Numbered from the stretch's first letter, positions 37,066 to 50,400 are shown. The stretch: DNA of 64,000 nucleotides from Epiperipatus broadwayi (GCA_028023455.1 JAQFVV010000273.1:575489-639488), one strand, 5' to 3'. A program made the numbers and translations. The notes: generated by a model from the letters alone, not told the origin.

Positions 37066-39635
37066 CTGCAAACACAGGAAATGTAAATTATTTTAACCCC
37101 TACATTTTGGAGATCCACAATACACTTATATATTTAAATAATATGCAATCAGCAAGAGCAATCCAAATCTGAATTTCAACTTCAAAGTTTTCTTTTTATA
37201 TCTTTGTGATTCCTTATCAGCAAATTCCAGGTTCGATATAACCTGGCTTAACTTTTCTCTGTGGACTGTATGTTTATTTCTGTTGCTATGGTCAGCTTTC
37301 TTTAGAATGGGAACTCAAAATTTTATCACTAGTATTTTTTCAATTTATCTCTTATCTGATTTTATGCCTGTTTTCTATTACATCAATATAGAAAATCATT
37401 TCCATTATAAGATTAAAAATAACTAATTAACAGCTTTTTTTTTTGTTTTGAAATTACTTTACAATATGTTATGAATTTTATTTTGCTTAAACATAAATTT
37501 AACATCTTATTAAGACTTTATTGTACACTTAAAACTCTGATCATGTTTTTTTTACATTTTGGCTAATGGAATAATGTGTAATCTATTATAGAATCTTTTC
37601 ATAAATTCAGTCTGTTTCATAATTTTTATTTTTGGACAATTCTATAGAATGTTAGGAATTTCACACACATAAAAATTAACTTACTTTTTTATAATAATAT
37701 ATTATGGATAATGAGTTTTGGAAATATAGATTTATATTTAATTTCAACTAAAATATAATATTCTGATATAAGAAGCTTCTATAATAACATCAACTAAAAT
37801 ACTGTAACTTGTTATATTAAAACAGCAAAAAATTATAATTGTTGTTTTTATATGACATATACAGTTGATAATCAATATACATGACAAAATTCACACAAAA
37901 TCTTTTATCATGACATATTGGGTGAATTAAAAGTCTTTACATCACAGAAAGATTTGAATTCAATATTTGAATTAATAGTGGCTCTTGTACATACATATAA
38001 TTACTTAACTCTCAACATGAATTAAGCAATTCAAAAATTTTAAGCATTGAAATGAAGGTAAATATGATAATAGTGTTTGATAAGAAAGCTATAACATGGT
38101 TTAGTAAGGTTAGAAAAACAATTGAACACTATAAATGATAATCTATTGCGAAACAAAAGAGAGGAAAAGCAAATACCAAATTAAAAAAACAAAAAAAAAT
38201 TATACTGAACTACATAAGAAATAATAATGTGCCATAAGCAAATGCCAAGAATACTCTGATTTAAGCAATAAAAATACACTATTATTGTTTAAAGTTATTT
38301 TCAGCAATATGTTTTTCATTAAGAATAAATCGAAATAAGATACATTTTTCATGAACATATAATTTATCATCATCATAAAATCACAATAACTGTCTTTTTA
38401 TAATATATATCTTTTTGAAAAAAAATCTAAATACTAAATATTGGTACATTTAAAAAAAGTGTTTAAATAATAATATAACTATATTATATTGCAGAACAAT
38501 AAAGAATATATTTAAAATATATACTATAAAAGACATACTCCTACATCTATTTATCTATAAATACTTAATAATATAAAACCTCATAAAGAATATCTGTGTA
38601 AATATATTATAGACTTAAAGTATTGTTTCATAATGTATCGCAAAAAAGTTCAAAATAATTTGGATTGTGGAAAAATTCACATAATTTCATTTTTTGAATT
38701 TATTCCTGGAATGAAATTTGTAAACTTAGACTTGTATGTCATTAATACATTTTTTAGTCATTAAATGAAATAACTATTTTTGTTTTGATTTCATAATTAG
38801 TTAATATTGAAGATGCTTTATATCAATGTCTTATAACTAAGTAGAAAACCAAATCCATAGTACACTTTTTGAAAATTATAAGTAGCAACCTTATGACAGT
38901 TTTTAATTTTACATAATATAAAATGGATAAATTTATGACTTTGTACATAACTTTGGTTTATCTACACATAAAGACTTGATTTTAAATACTAGTAGTCTTA
39001 TGAATATTTAGATTTATGAAAGACATCCTTAAGAATGTGTTTTTTTATCACTGAAGGAAAAAATAAGTTAGAATGTAAGTAAAGAGCAGGATAAAATCAT
39101 TAATATTATATTGTATATTTACAAATGGCTAGAACTAATGGCAGTTTAAATTATAAGTTGTTCTTCAAAACTATTTAAAAATGAGAATATATTTTTATAA
39201 ATGTATCAAATTTAGAAGGACTGCGAACTTAAATATTTTGTATATAAAGAAAAGAAGCTAAATTATTATAAAAATGAAATATATATATATACGTATGTGT
39301 AAATAAAGTCTTATAAATCGTTGAATATAAAAGAAACAAATCGAACATTACTTTACATAAATTTAATAGTAAATACAATAACAATAATAAATAATGAATA
39401 TTTGCAATTTTATTTAGTAATAATTAATATAAGTTTATTGCAAAAATACTCTCTTTAATTATATATATATGTGTGTGTGTGTGTGTTTTACGTATTATTG
39501 ACTATAATATCATCTATATTTATAAAGTATTTTTAAATTTGCACCTAATAATATATCCTACAATTTATTTAATTAAAAATAACTTTCTATAATTATGATT
39601 CATTATTATCACAATCTCCAAATATATATATATAT
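37066..39635. other. AT-rich DNA without recognised feature
   Basis: No gene, RNA or clear repeat seen over 2.5 kb. Short TA and GT arrays lie near 39280 and 39460, and a TA array at 39621-39635 is the target of the LTR element. Confidence 0.5.
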
Positions 39636-41420
39636 TATAACAGAATTACCTTTTTGACCGTTTATGAACGTTTAATTTTACACTTTACGATCGAGACGAC
39701 TGTCACGTCAAGCAAAGAAGCAAATATAAACTCATTATCTTAAGTCTATATTCCTGATCGAATACTGAGATTACCAATGGAATATTTCAGTATTATCTTT
39801 CCCGATCAGAAGCTTCTTCGGCTGCTGGATATTCATTCATAAGAATGATTTATTTAAAATAATCCAGCGCTTGAAATATTTATAATTTTTTTGCGAGATT
39901 TAATATTACTGTACTATATCGACACGTGTACTTTTACTAGAATAAATGTCTAATTAGTATTTTATAACCCTACGGGTATATCATTATAATTAGTATGGTG
40001 AAGAAGGAAAGACGAGACGTAAAGAGCTATTCATAAATAAATATTGTTTAATATAATACATTCATAAACATTAAAATATAATACTTCAACATAAAACAAG
40101 CAATCATTACAATAACACAAATTATATTTAATTTAATTAACCCTTCACCTAAAATGATCATTCTTTAATACTAAACATTTATATGTAGATAATTTATAGC
40201 TTAGAGTCTTTTCTTCACGTATTCTTTGATACAGAAAACTACTAATTATTTGGTTCATTCAGATTCACATTTGCAATTGCATTTTTTAATTAATGTGGCC
40301 ATTTACGAAAGTGTGTGCACGCGTGTTATATTAAAGTTAATTACCTAGGTTTTCTGGATGTTGACGAGGGAATTATTACCCATCATGTGGATTACTCCAC
40401 TTCTTTTGTAGAGATGGAAATTCTTGGGATCCGGCTGGATTCTTTCTTGCAGCTTACTTAAGTCGTATTCTTGCGGCTTCGATGACAGGGAAGGTGAACC
40501 ATCAGGCAGGCGCTATCTCTACTATTACTTCATGGGGAAGATGACTTTACACCCAAGGTGAGCGTGGATCAACTGGCATCCGTTTGTGGCCCCTTAGCCC
40601 TGCATTCTCGATGTTTCAACTTCTTGGTACATTTTTGTTCACAGCTCTCGAACTACTCTGTCTGTCAGCTCAGCAGACTCAAGAAGAACTAAAACATGGC
40701 TACTTCTTTTACAATTTTCTTACTTAATTGTCCCAGAATCCTTTTCTTATCTTCTTGATTGTTTTTGGAATGTCATTAATTACATTTCACACATTTATTT
40801 TACTTTCATAAAATACATAAAATTTTCTTCTTGTTTTTTATTTATTTATTTATTTTTTATTTTATTTACTTCCATTTCTTTTTAATAAATAATTTTCTTA
40901 TTTACACACTCTTTATTTTACACACCTATACATATATTTCATGCATTCACATGTGTATTTTGAAGAGATGATCTTTATCTTTTTTTTTTATAAATCTATT
41001 TATTTTTATTCGTAATTGCGACTGAAATTTATGATTGCTAATTCTACAATCATTAACCCCTTTTTATTTACCTTTCCCTTTAAGATTTAATCATCACCTT
41101 CGGTGATCTTATTTTACTATTCCTTAAACTTTACTAATTTTAAATTCTAAAAAAGTTAACATTGGAAGGTGGAAGATAAGGATCTTGGTTGCTTACCTTC
41201 CTTCACTTTCTTTAATTACCATAATTGATTTTTTTAATTACTTGCATTCCTCAGCTACCATTTTGATTTTTTAATTAAAACTTAACTTAAAATAAATTTA
41301 TTTTATTTTTCTAACTTTATTATCCAATTTCTATAACTTAGTTTACATAAAACTCACATTTAATATTATACTATATATTAAATGTACACATGTGTGATCG
41401 CAGTATGTGTGATCATCACA
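39636..41420 (-). repeat. 3' LTR of the gag-only element
   Basis: On the minus strand it starts TGTGATGATCACACATACTG and ends GGTAATTCTGTTATA. It matches 44954-46732 nearly base for base outside one damaged segment in the partner. Starting TG is canonical; the usual CA at the end is not present. The minus-strand start contains the small palindrome GTGATGATCAC. Confidence 0.92.
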
Positions 41421-41425
41421 TTACA

Positions 41426-41440
41426 CCGCTCCCTAATTTT
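41426..41440 (-). promoter_or_regulatory. Polypurine tract of the gag-only element
   Basis: The minus strand reads AAAATTAGGGAGCGG, then TGTAA and the TG start of the 3' LTR. Confidence 0.65.
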
Positions 41441-41734
41441 TAAGAATTAAAATATAATGAACTTTCATGTGAAGGCCATTTTAATTTCTTAATATTTAAC
41501 TTCTTTGGTGAGATAGACATGAAGAGACAACTAGGCAAAACCTATACGTATTCAATCCAATCGATCTGCACTAATCAAACCACTTTAATCCCTATGGAAG
41601 ACTTTAACATACACCAACATTTATATAGGGTTCGAACTCTGTGACTGGCATGACATTTCTACTGCCTGTTCAACTTAATAAAATATGGAATTCTTCATTC
41701 TTTATATTTTTTCTCAGCATGATTCTTAATAAAG

Positions 41735-42045
41735 TGGGAAAAATTTTTATCCCTCAAAGATAATGCGCCCAGGATTCTTACTGATGCTACATTATTAATA
41801 AAACAACTTCTTAATTCTTTAAATTCTTGATTTACTCATTCATTTTGAGTTTGTATTAAACTGGGAGCTTCTGTCCCACACAGATAATGATCCCAGGATT
41901 CTTACTGATGCTACATTATTAATAAAACAAATTCTTAATTCTTTAACTTCTGGATGTACTCATTTATATTGAGTTTGTAATAAATTGGGAACTTCTGTCC
42001 CGCACAGATAATGAGCCCAGGATTCTTACTCATGCTTCATTAATT
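41735..42045 (-). repeat. 124-bp tandem repeat, about 2.5 copies
   Basis: CCCAGGATTCTTACT recurs at 41768, 41892 and 42016, a period of exactly 124 bases, and the bases between (TGATGCTACATTATTAATAA, and GAGTTTGTA) also repeat. It sits in the non-coding part downstream of gag, where pol would be in an autonomous element. Confidence 0.9.
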
Positions 42046-42735
42046 TAAAAATTTTAATGCACATACTCACCTGCACATTTATCTCATATGCAGAGATGGC
42101 TTAACCAAGCTCAGATGTGATCCATACATAATCACTATACACACACCAATGCCTCAATCCAGAATCTCAACCATACATCCTTGACCCTTAACATTTAACT
42201 TTGCTACTATTATTTATTCCTTTTATTTTATTACATATTAATTATCCCTTTAATAACCTTGGATGTTTATTGTCCCATCCTATATATTTTTTAACATTTA
42301 TTTATTATTTCTAGCTGCATTTGCAGACTTACAGATTATACATTAAAATTTAAATTCTTTTGGCTATCATAATGGCATCTTATGAGAAGGGTTTTATTAT
42401 ACTAATGGTTGACATAGTTACTACATTTTAATCATCGTTTCTCTTTTCTCTTTTTTTTCATGCGCAGCTGTGTTTGACAGTCTTACACTAGGAGTTTGTC
42501 ATTATAAATTACAAATTAGTTTGTTTTACGTTACTTCCTTTTGTTTTTCATACTTTGCATTTAAAATTTTATCATTTAAAATCTCATTATTATTTCATGA
42601 CCTCTTCCCATTACATTTCTTTTATTTACATTAATTTTTTATTTTTTATTTTATAAGTCATTCTCCATTCTCGAAATCCAGTGCTGTTAATATTCAGTCA
42701 AGTTGACATATCCGTCGTGTTAGATTTCTTTTAAA

Positions 42736-44187
42736 TTAGTTTTTATCTGGAGGTTCTTTGTTACTCCTTTTGTTTGACATATATCCACTGGTGCTGGGCA
42801 ATGGACTTCTATCCCTATGTCTACTAAAATCTCTGTGTCCTTTCAGATAGTTCCCATCTGAATATCTCTCCCTCGGTCTGGACCCTTTATTTCTATCATA
42901 AAATCTATCCTTGCTTTCCCAGTAGCTTTGTTGATGGTTAGATTGCCCCTCATCTATCACCAGATCTTTAATTGACTTCTTGAATTCTTTATCATCAAAC
43001 TTATTGTTAAGCCTTGTGCTGTCGAATGCATTAAGCAGTTCGGCTACTTGTTCGACCATTTGTCTCTCAGTGCCAATAAGCATCTGCTCCACATTGTGCG
43101 GAAAATTATGTCTGACGATTCTAATAATTTGTTTCTCTGACAGAGGGTTGGCTGTCAGTGCACGTAGTTTTGCCACCTGTCGACGAAAGAATGGAGAGAA
43201 TGGCTCACCTGGTCTCCATTTATTTTGTGAGATCTCATGCCACAGATTTTCTTGGAGTTCTTTGCTCCAGTAGCTGGTGAGCAAAGCCGCCTTATATTCG
43301 ATAAACGTTGTTGGTTTTATGAACAACGAGTCCCACCATGCTTGTGAAGCACTCTGCAAATGGCTGCATGCAATGGCCACCATGGCTTCTTCGTCTAGTT
43401 TATTCAACATAAAATACCTTTCCAAACTATTAAGGTGCTCCATGGGACTCTCCCCTAGATGACCATAGAAAACGCATATTTTCAAAAATTGATTAACTGT
43501 AGCCAACTTGTTACTGATAAGAGTACAGTTACTTGTTGGCATGCATCCGTTAGTGCTTTTCTGCTTTTCATTATTAATTATTTCTTTCATCTTTAGATTT
43601 TCTAATTCACTCTCAGTTTCCTCTACTTTGGACCCTATTTTCTCTATTGCTACTGCTAGATGATTTACATCCAATCGTAGATCATCTATAACTTTCTCGT
43701 TCTCATCTTTAATTACTTCAATTTTCTCCCCCTGTTCTACTTTGAACTCATCTATTTCCTGATATACTACTTCTAGTTTATCTTCTACATTGGCTAATTT
43801 TTCACTTATTTTCTCTCTGATCTCTTGCGCTGCACTATCCCACTTTCCCATAATTCGTTGCTCGAATTTCTCGAGTAACTCAGCTTGGCAATCCAATTGT
43901 TTATTTGTGGCTGCCAATTGACATGTGGTGTGCCTATAATTATCATTTAACTCTTCAAATTTCTGATTGAAGCTTTTAGTTAATTGTTCACAGAACTCTT
44001 CCATTATATCTTTCAACATACTCATCATGTCATGGTATTCTGCACTATATATTTTTTTGTATTCGTTATTATCTTCCATTTTCCTATCATTACTAAAATC
44101 TTTGGTTTGTTCAGTTTGTTTTTCACTACTAATACTCTCCTCTTCGTCACTTTGAGCATCCATCTTTGTTTTTGCTCTCGTGTGCAT
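42736..44187 (-). CDS. gag: Retrotransposon Gag polyprotein, intact
   Basis: 483 residues, uninterrupted. The first 50 residues are acidic (DEEESISSEK). Residues of about 50-205 form a long predicted coiled coil rich in Glu, Lys and Leu (KISEKLANVEDKLEVVYQEI). Residues of about 230-395 look like the retrotransposon Gag core of Ty3/gypsy elements, with YFMLNKLDEEAMVAIACSHL, then WWDSL and FFRRQVAKLRAL. The C-terminal 55 residues are basic and rich in Arg and Ser (RDFSRHRDRSPLPST) and may bind RNA. There is no CCHC zinc knuckle. The protein should form the particle that packages the element's RNA. The start at 44187 is supported by the matching MHTRA start in the element at 1-5.5 kb. No pol frame overlaps or follows it. 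Confidence 0.85.
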   Translation of the reverse strand: MHTRAKTKMDAQSDEEESISSEKQTEQTKDFSNDRKMEDNNEYKKIYSAEYHDMMSMLKDIMEEFCEQLTKSFNQKFEELNDNYRHTTCQLAATNKQLDCQAELLEKFEQRIMGKWDSAAQEIREKISEKLANVEDKLEVVYQEIDEFKVEQGEKIEVIKDENEKVIDDLRLDVNHLAVAIEKIGSKVEETESELENLKMKEIINNEKQKSTNGCMPTSNCTLISNKLATVNQFLKICVFYGHLGESPMEHLNSLERYFMLNKLDEEAMVAIACSHLQSASQAWWDSLFIKPTTFIEYKAALLTSYWSKELQENLWHEISQNKWRPGEPFSPFFRRQVAKLRALTANPLSEKQIIRIVRHNFPHNVEQMLIGTERQMVEQVAELLNAFDSTRLNNKFDDKEFKKSIKDLVIDEGQSNHQQSYWESKDRFYDRNKGSRPRERYSDGNYLKGHRDFSRHRDRSPLPSTSGYMSNKRSNKEPPDKN

Positions 44188-44934
44188 GAATCTACTTTTA
44201 AGTTTATGAATTAATCTTTAATTATATTTCTACTATACTGATTCTCTTTTGTTCTTGACCCTTTTATTTCTATTTGTTAATTTAAATTTTTTTCTTTTAT
44301 GATTGGTGTTTGGTACGCCAGTTAATCCCAACCACACCTGCTCAGATTTATCGCCTACCTGCCTTAGATTCGTTTCTTATCCCTGCTACGTCTATTTTCC
44401 TGACTATTATCCTCGACTCTACTATGTATATATTTATCGATAAATTTATTTTACTACAACGCCTTACAATAACTCCTGTATATAATTTATTTTAATTTTC
44501 CTGACATACTTTATTTTACTATATTTATGACATCGATAAAATTTTTTTTCAAAATCTATTCCCAATTTATATTAGATTTCAACATATTTTTTTTTTTTTA
44601 TCGCAATTACGTAAAGACAACCTATATATTCGGTCATTCTAAGTATACAGATATTTAAATACTTTTTTTTCTTGTCGTTTCCTTCTATAACAGTAAATAT
44701 GAAAAAAAAACTTTAAATAGATTTTCACAAAGCTAATTTTCCCACTTCCCTTCTCTTTTCTTCTACACATGTGACTTTGAAACATATATAATGAACTATA
44801 AATCAAAAAAAAACTCTCCTTCTCGTCCTCGTTTTCTCACCAAGTTAATTTTTTTGGAATTAATTTGTATATGAATAATTTTTTTTAACAAAATTCTACC
44901 TGACATGTGACTAATAATTGTACAGCAAATGGAT
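44188..44934 (-). other. 5' leader of the gag-only element
   Basis: Untranslated stretch between the primer-binding site and gag, where the packaging signal would be expected. No motif recognised. The plus-strand frame at 44310-44495 is not a gene. Confidence 0.55.
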
Positions 44935-44951
44935 CCTGGACTGGCTGCCAA
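44935..44951 (-). promoter_or_regulatory. Primer-binding site of the gag-only element
   Basis: On the minus strand the 5' LTR ends ...GTTATA, then TTT and TGGCAGCCAGTCCAGGATCC. The TGG pairs with a tRNA CCA end, and the complement (ATCCTGGACTGGCTGCCA) reads like the 3' end of a tRNA with T-arm and acceptor. Its identity was not fixed. Confidence 0.7.
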
Positions 44952-44953
44952 AA

Positions 44954-46732
44954 TATAACAGAATTACCTTTTCGACCGTTTATGAACGTTTAATTTTACA
45001 CTTTACGATCGAGACGACTGTCACGTCAAGCAAAGAAGCAAATATAGACTCATTAAATAAGTCTATATTCCTGATCGAATACTGAGATTACCAATGGAAT
45101 ATTTCAGTATTATCTTTCCCAATCAGAAGCTTCTTCGGCTGCTGGATATTCATTCATAAGAATGATTTATTTAAAATAATCCAGCGCTTGAAATATATAT
45201 AATTTTTTTGCGAAATTTAATATTACTGTACTATATCGACATGTGTACTTTTACTAGAATAAATGTCTAATTAGTATTTTATAACCCTACGGGTATATCA
45301 TTATAATTAGTAAGGTGAAGAAGGGAAGATGAGAAATAAAGAGATATTTATAAATAAATATTTTTTAATATAATACATTCATAAAAAATAAAAATATAAT
45401 ATTTCAAAATAAAAAAAAAAATTATTAAAAAAAAAAAAAAAATATAAAAAAAAATTAACTTTTTCAAAAAAAAAAAAATTTTTTTGTTAAAAATATTTTT
45501 TTGTATATATTTTTTATAATATATTTTTTTTTTTTTTTTTTTTATTATAAAAAAAAAAACAAATTATTTTCTTCATTTAAAATTAATATTTTAATTTTTT
45601 TTTTTATTAATAATGTGATTTTTTAAAAAGGGGTGCACACGTGTTATATTAAAGTTAATTACTTAGGTTTTCTGGATGTTGACGAGGGAATTATTACGCA
45701 TCATGTGGATTACTCCACTTCTTTTGTGGAGATGGAAATTCTTGGGATCTGGCTGAATTCTTTCTTGCAGCTTACTTAAGTTGTATTCTTGTGGCTTCGA
45801 TGACAGGGAAGGTGAACCATCAGGCAGGCGTTATCTCTACTATTACTTCATGGGGAAGATGACTTTACACCCAAAATGAGTGTGGATCGACTGGCGTCCG
45901 TTTGAGGCCCCTTAGCCCTGCATTCTCGATGTTTCAACTTCTTGGTACATTTTTGTTCACAGCTCTCGAACTACTCTGTCTGTCAGCTCAGCAGACTCAA
46001 GAAGAACTAAAACATGGCTACTTCTTTTACAATTTTCTTACTTAATTGTCCCAGAATCCTTTTCTTATCTTCTTGATTGTTTTAGACTGTCATTAATTAC
46101 ATTTCACACATTTATTTTACTTTCATTAAATACATAAAATTTTCTTCTTGTTTTTTCTTTATTTTTTTTTCTTTATTTACTTCCATTTCTTTTTTAATAA
46201 ATGATTCTCTTATTTACACACTTTTTATTTTACACACCTATACATATATTTCATGCATTCACATGTGTATTTTGAAGAGATGATCTTTATCTTGTTTTTT
46301 TATAAATCTATTTATTTTTATTTGTAATTGCGACTGAAATTTATGATTGCTAATTCTACAATCATTAACCCCTTTTTATTTCCCTTTCCCTTTGAGATTT
46401 AATCATCACCTTTGGTGATCTTATTTTACTATTCCTTAAACTTAACTAATTTTAAATTCTAAAAAAGTTAACACTGAAAGGTGGAAGATAAGGATCTTGG
46501 TTGCTTACCTTCCTTCACTTTCTTTAATTACCATAATTGATTTTTTTAATTACTTGCATTCCTCAGCTATCATTTTGATTTTTTAATTAAAACTTAACTT
46601 AAAATACATTTATTTTATTTTTCTAACTTTATTATCCAATTTCTATAACTTAGTTTACATAAAACTCACATTTGATATTATACTATATATTAAATGTACA
46701 CATGTGTGATCGCAGGATGTGTGATCATCACA
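44954..46732 (-). repeat. 5' LTR of the gag-only element, with a damaged segment
   Basis: It matches 39636-41420 from TATAACAG to GATCATCACA. Within it, 45360-45632 no longer reads like its partner and is almost only runs of A and T. The short differences elsewhere are scattered. Confidence 0.9.
45360..45632. other. A/T-homopolymer segment, probable consensus error in the assembly
   Basis: The partner LTR at about 40040-40318 has ordinary sequence (for example CAATCATTACAATAACAC and CTTCACGTATTC). Here nearly every C and G is gone, and runs of 8-20 A or T fill a similar length, while the sequence is normal on both sides. A biological process would not be expected to do this, so failed polishing over a repeat is the simplest reading. 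Confidence 0.7.
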
Positions 46733-49040
46733 ATATATATATATATATATATAATATTGTTGCACTCACTTTATAACAAAACAAAATACTGGAATTATCT
46801 TTATGTTTTTAAATATATTACAGTATAAATAAATAACACACATAGCTAACTACCTTGCAACATAATTACTTTTCCATTATTATATATAAATTATTTATCA
46901 TACATGGTATTATATTTGCCTATAGTCAGAAAAGAATATCAATGTTTATATTATAAAAATAGAATGCATGATTTAATGATTTTTTATTAAAGATATTAAA
47001 GATATATAGTCATTTACTAAGGTGAATTGAATAGTAATTTTTAAAATGTATATAAACAAAGTGAAAAAGGCTGGTCTATGGATTTGTAACTCTCAGGTTT
47101 TGTATAAAATTATGTGTTATCATACTTTAATGAAAATATTCGACACATTTACTTCCAATTAGATATTACATTTTTTGTATAGATTGATCATATACTTAAA
47201 ACTACTTTACCGCATATTCTTGAACATATGAATAAATATATCTGGAAAATACAAGTACCTCTCAATATGGAAGTTTCATGTTGAACCAGAAATTATTAGT
47301 TGACCAAGATCTTAATATCTTGCACATGTTTTCATCATTTATTTAGCATTAATTATTACTAAGTTATTACAATTTGATATATATATATATATGTTATATT
47401 GTACTGCAGCCACAGACAAATGAATGTATATAGATAATAAATAATATTTATATAGTGTAAATTGACTGCAAAAATAACATTCATTCTTAAATAGTCTCTA
47501 GAATAACGATTGACTAATAATTATATTAATTGTATGGAGTTATTAAAATATTGTTTAGATAATAAATATTCCATTATATATTTATTATTTTTATTGCAAT
47601 TTTTAGAAGTCTCCAATATTTTTAATATTTACATATGTTTATACAGTATAGTAAAAAACACATAATTATTAAATGAGGTTTAACGATTTTATATATTATA
47701 ATCGTAATCTTATCTAAAGTAAAAGGGCTAATGTTATGAGTGTAGAAAATTTGACAATTGAAATTATAGTTGTAATAATAATGTAGGTCGATTATGTGTT
47801 TATTGTTGAATCAACATTTTTTCATTAAACATGTTGTAGTTAAATCGACTTCTATTTCTGAAGATAATTTGTATATATAGTAATAAAAAATTTGTTTAAG
47901 TTTATATAGACAAAACAAAGCGTCAATTATAATATGTTTATAAATCCTTCGTCAATCAGAGAACTTATACAGAATTTGTTGAAAGTGATTCATAATAATT
48001 ATATATACATAAAGGTGTATGGTATATAAATAGAATTGTATTAAATTATTGTCCATATAAAAGAATATTAGTTTACAGAAAAAACAATGCTAATATCCAC
48101 CACATAATACTATCTAATATAATATTTTTTTCATCGTAGGTTATTTCGTATTATTAATACAGTATTATTCTTTATATTTATCAAATCAAAAAAAAAAAAA
48201 AAAGTTAAAACGAACTATGAACTGAAACCTTTGCAATGTAAAAAAAAAAAAATGTTATTTTACTGTTTTTACTTAAAAAAAACTTTGAGAAAAAAAAAAA
48301 AGGTTTTGTCTATTTTTACTTTTTTTTTTTAAAGAAAAATTACTATGTCAAAATTATTTTTTCTAAAGGCTGTCTATATAAATTAGCAATTTAAGATTAC
48401 TAGAACTATCTTAACCTATTCAATTTCATTAGATAAATAAATTTTGAAAATACACCTCTTTAAAGCGGAATATTTTTATACACTAATTGAATTATGATAG
48501 ATATATTCAAAATGCTATACAACCACATAAAAAATAAAAGATATGTTAATTTTCACAATCAATAATGCATGAGAAAAATAGACTCTACTATATCTATAAA
48601 TCTATTAAAATATAATCTACATAATATACAGTGTCTATGTCATAATTAAGAAAATAAAAGATTATATAAAGGATATGATAAATTATTCTTTTTTTTTTGT
48701 TTAAATGTATTGTCTACCATTTTCTTTAATTAAACTTCCAATAATGTACAAATTAAAGTTTTCTTTGCATTCTGCTTTTATTTATTTAATTGATAACTCA
48801 AGCAGCAGTAGCTGGAAATGTATATTACTAAGAAGAGGAACCATTCTGAGAAAGTTATTCCTTTTACCTTGTTTCAATACTAAAAATAACACTGTTAAAA
48901 ATACTGATTTATAATAGTCACAGACAATAAATGAACATATTTAAAATATTAATAAGTTCCACACTAACAGAAAAAAAAAAGTCAAACATATTGCTACTCC
49001 TTACTGGAAAATATTTTCAAGCTATTTTACAAATCTCTAT
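46733..49040. other. AT-rich DNA with one hammerhead relic and homopolymer runs
   Basis: A family H2 relic at 47262-47320 (minus strand: CTTGGTCAA, CTAATAATTTCTGGTTCAAC, ATGAAACTT) is decayed in both core boxes. Runs of 10-15 A at 48189-48303 may be partly sequencing error. The frame at 48705-48914 has no motif. Confidence 0.5.
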
Positions 49041-49423
49041 CTTAATTATATGTAGTATGTTTGACTATTTCCCTCATCTATGATTGAATGTTGAATGTAT
49101 AGAAAATTTAAAACTTTCCAAATACAAATTACTTGTTAGTAATAACACACAAATAGACAATATAGGTTAGTAATTATAAAAAAAAACATTTTGAGTAGTA
49201 TTATTCTCACCTGTTCTTCTATGTTGCTGGTCTATGCACAGTAACAATATTCACTTAGAACTTACCTTTAGATTATTGATTTTTCATTTTTTCAGGTGTT
49301 GCTTGACTATATGCACAGTGACTTTTTTGCTTAGAAGTTACCTTCAGAATCTTGAATATTGAATTTAAGGCATAGAAGTTACCTTTAGATTCTTGAATAT
49401 CAAATTTAAGGTAAAACCTCTAA

Positions 49424-49435
49424 CCAATTCAGCTA
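49424..49435 (-). repeat. SINE-like A box in the left arm
   Basis: The minus strand reads TAGCTGAATTGG followed by TTAGAGG, the counterpart of the right-arm A box. The B-box side is partly tandem-duplicated (AAGTTACCTT at about 49340 and 49377). Confidence 0.45.
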
Positions 49436-49536
49436 TTCAGTCAAAGGCAACATATAGTAAAATTTTGATATATTTATATATGAGGGTTGGTTCAAATCCT
49501 CCTGAGTCCTTTATTTTTTATGACCAAGGCTAATTA

Positions 49537-49817
<281 letters not shown>

Positions 49818-50079
49818 TCATTTTTTTAAATATTTTCCTAAAAGTAATATTAATTAAAGGTTTCCATACATTGTATATTGCCACACTGGGTTGACTTATA
49901 GGATTATTTGCCAATGTCATATGAGCAGCTACCTTGAATGTTCTTCTATGCATTTTTTTCTTTATCCAATATCTTTGTATTTTCCCAACTAAACATATGG
50001 TTAATAATGCATACATGATACAATGTATGGAAGCCTCTAATTAAACTTACTTTTAGAAAAAAAAATTAAAAGTAATAAT

Positions 50080-50084
50080 AATAA

Positions 50085-50173
<89 letters not shown>

Positions 50174-50175
50174 AT
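50080..50175 (+). repeat. AAT / AGT microsatellite in the right arm
   Basis: Four AAT units pass into about 28 AGT units and end GTAATAAACTAATTAG. Confidence 0.95.
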
Positions 50176-50274
50176 AAACTAATTAGTTTTGCTCATTAAA
50201 ATTGAAGGACTCTGCAGGATTTGAACCAACTCTCATATATAAATATATCAAATTTCTACTATATGTTGACTTTG

Positions 50275-50400
50275 ACAGAATAGCTTAGTTGGATATTGTA
50301 TTTGCTTTGCTTGTCTTAAAATCGATATTCAAGAATCTAAAGATGTGAGTTCAACTCTTAAGCAAATATTGCCACTGGGTATTTGGACCAGCAACACCTA
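50275..50400 (+). repeat. tRNA-related SINE in the right arm
   Basis: A box TAGCTTAGTTGG at 50281-50292 fits the tRNA A-box pattern, and GAGTTCAACTC at 50347-50357 is a near B box. The spacing of about 55 bases fits a tRNA-derived promoter. No cloverleaf was confirmed. GGTTCAAATCC in the other direction near 50217 is a second B-box-like sequence. Confidence 0.5.

Larger units (their letters stand above)
39636..46732 (-). mobile_element. Complete gag-only LTR retrotransposon
   Basis: Two LTRs of 1785 and 1779 bp with few differences flank a 3.5 kb interior. Read on the minus strand it has a primer-binding site, leader, one intact gag gene, about 1.3 kb without coding capacity, and a polypurine tract. 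No protease, RT, RNase H or integrase is visible in any frame. This is the layout of non-autonomous gag-only LTR elements, which use enzymes from a relative. Similar LTRs and an intact gag indicate a fairly recent insertion into a TA array. The target duplication is blurred because both flanks are ATATAT. Confidence 0.88.

Noticed and set aside
42980-44214. Plus-strand frames of 61-97 residues opposite gag
   Set aside because: Antisense shadows of the intact minus-strand gag gene.
48185-48330. Long A runs as poly(A) tails of retrocopies
   Set aside because: Several runs lie close together with no gene-like sequence before them and no target duplication; homopolymer error or simple low complexity is more likely.
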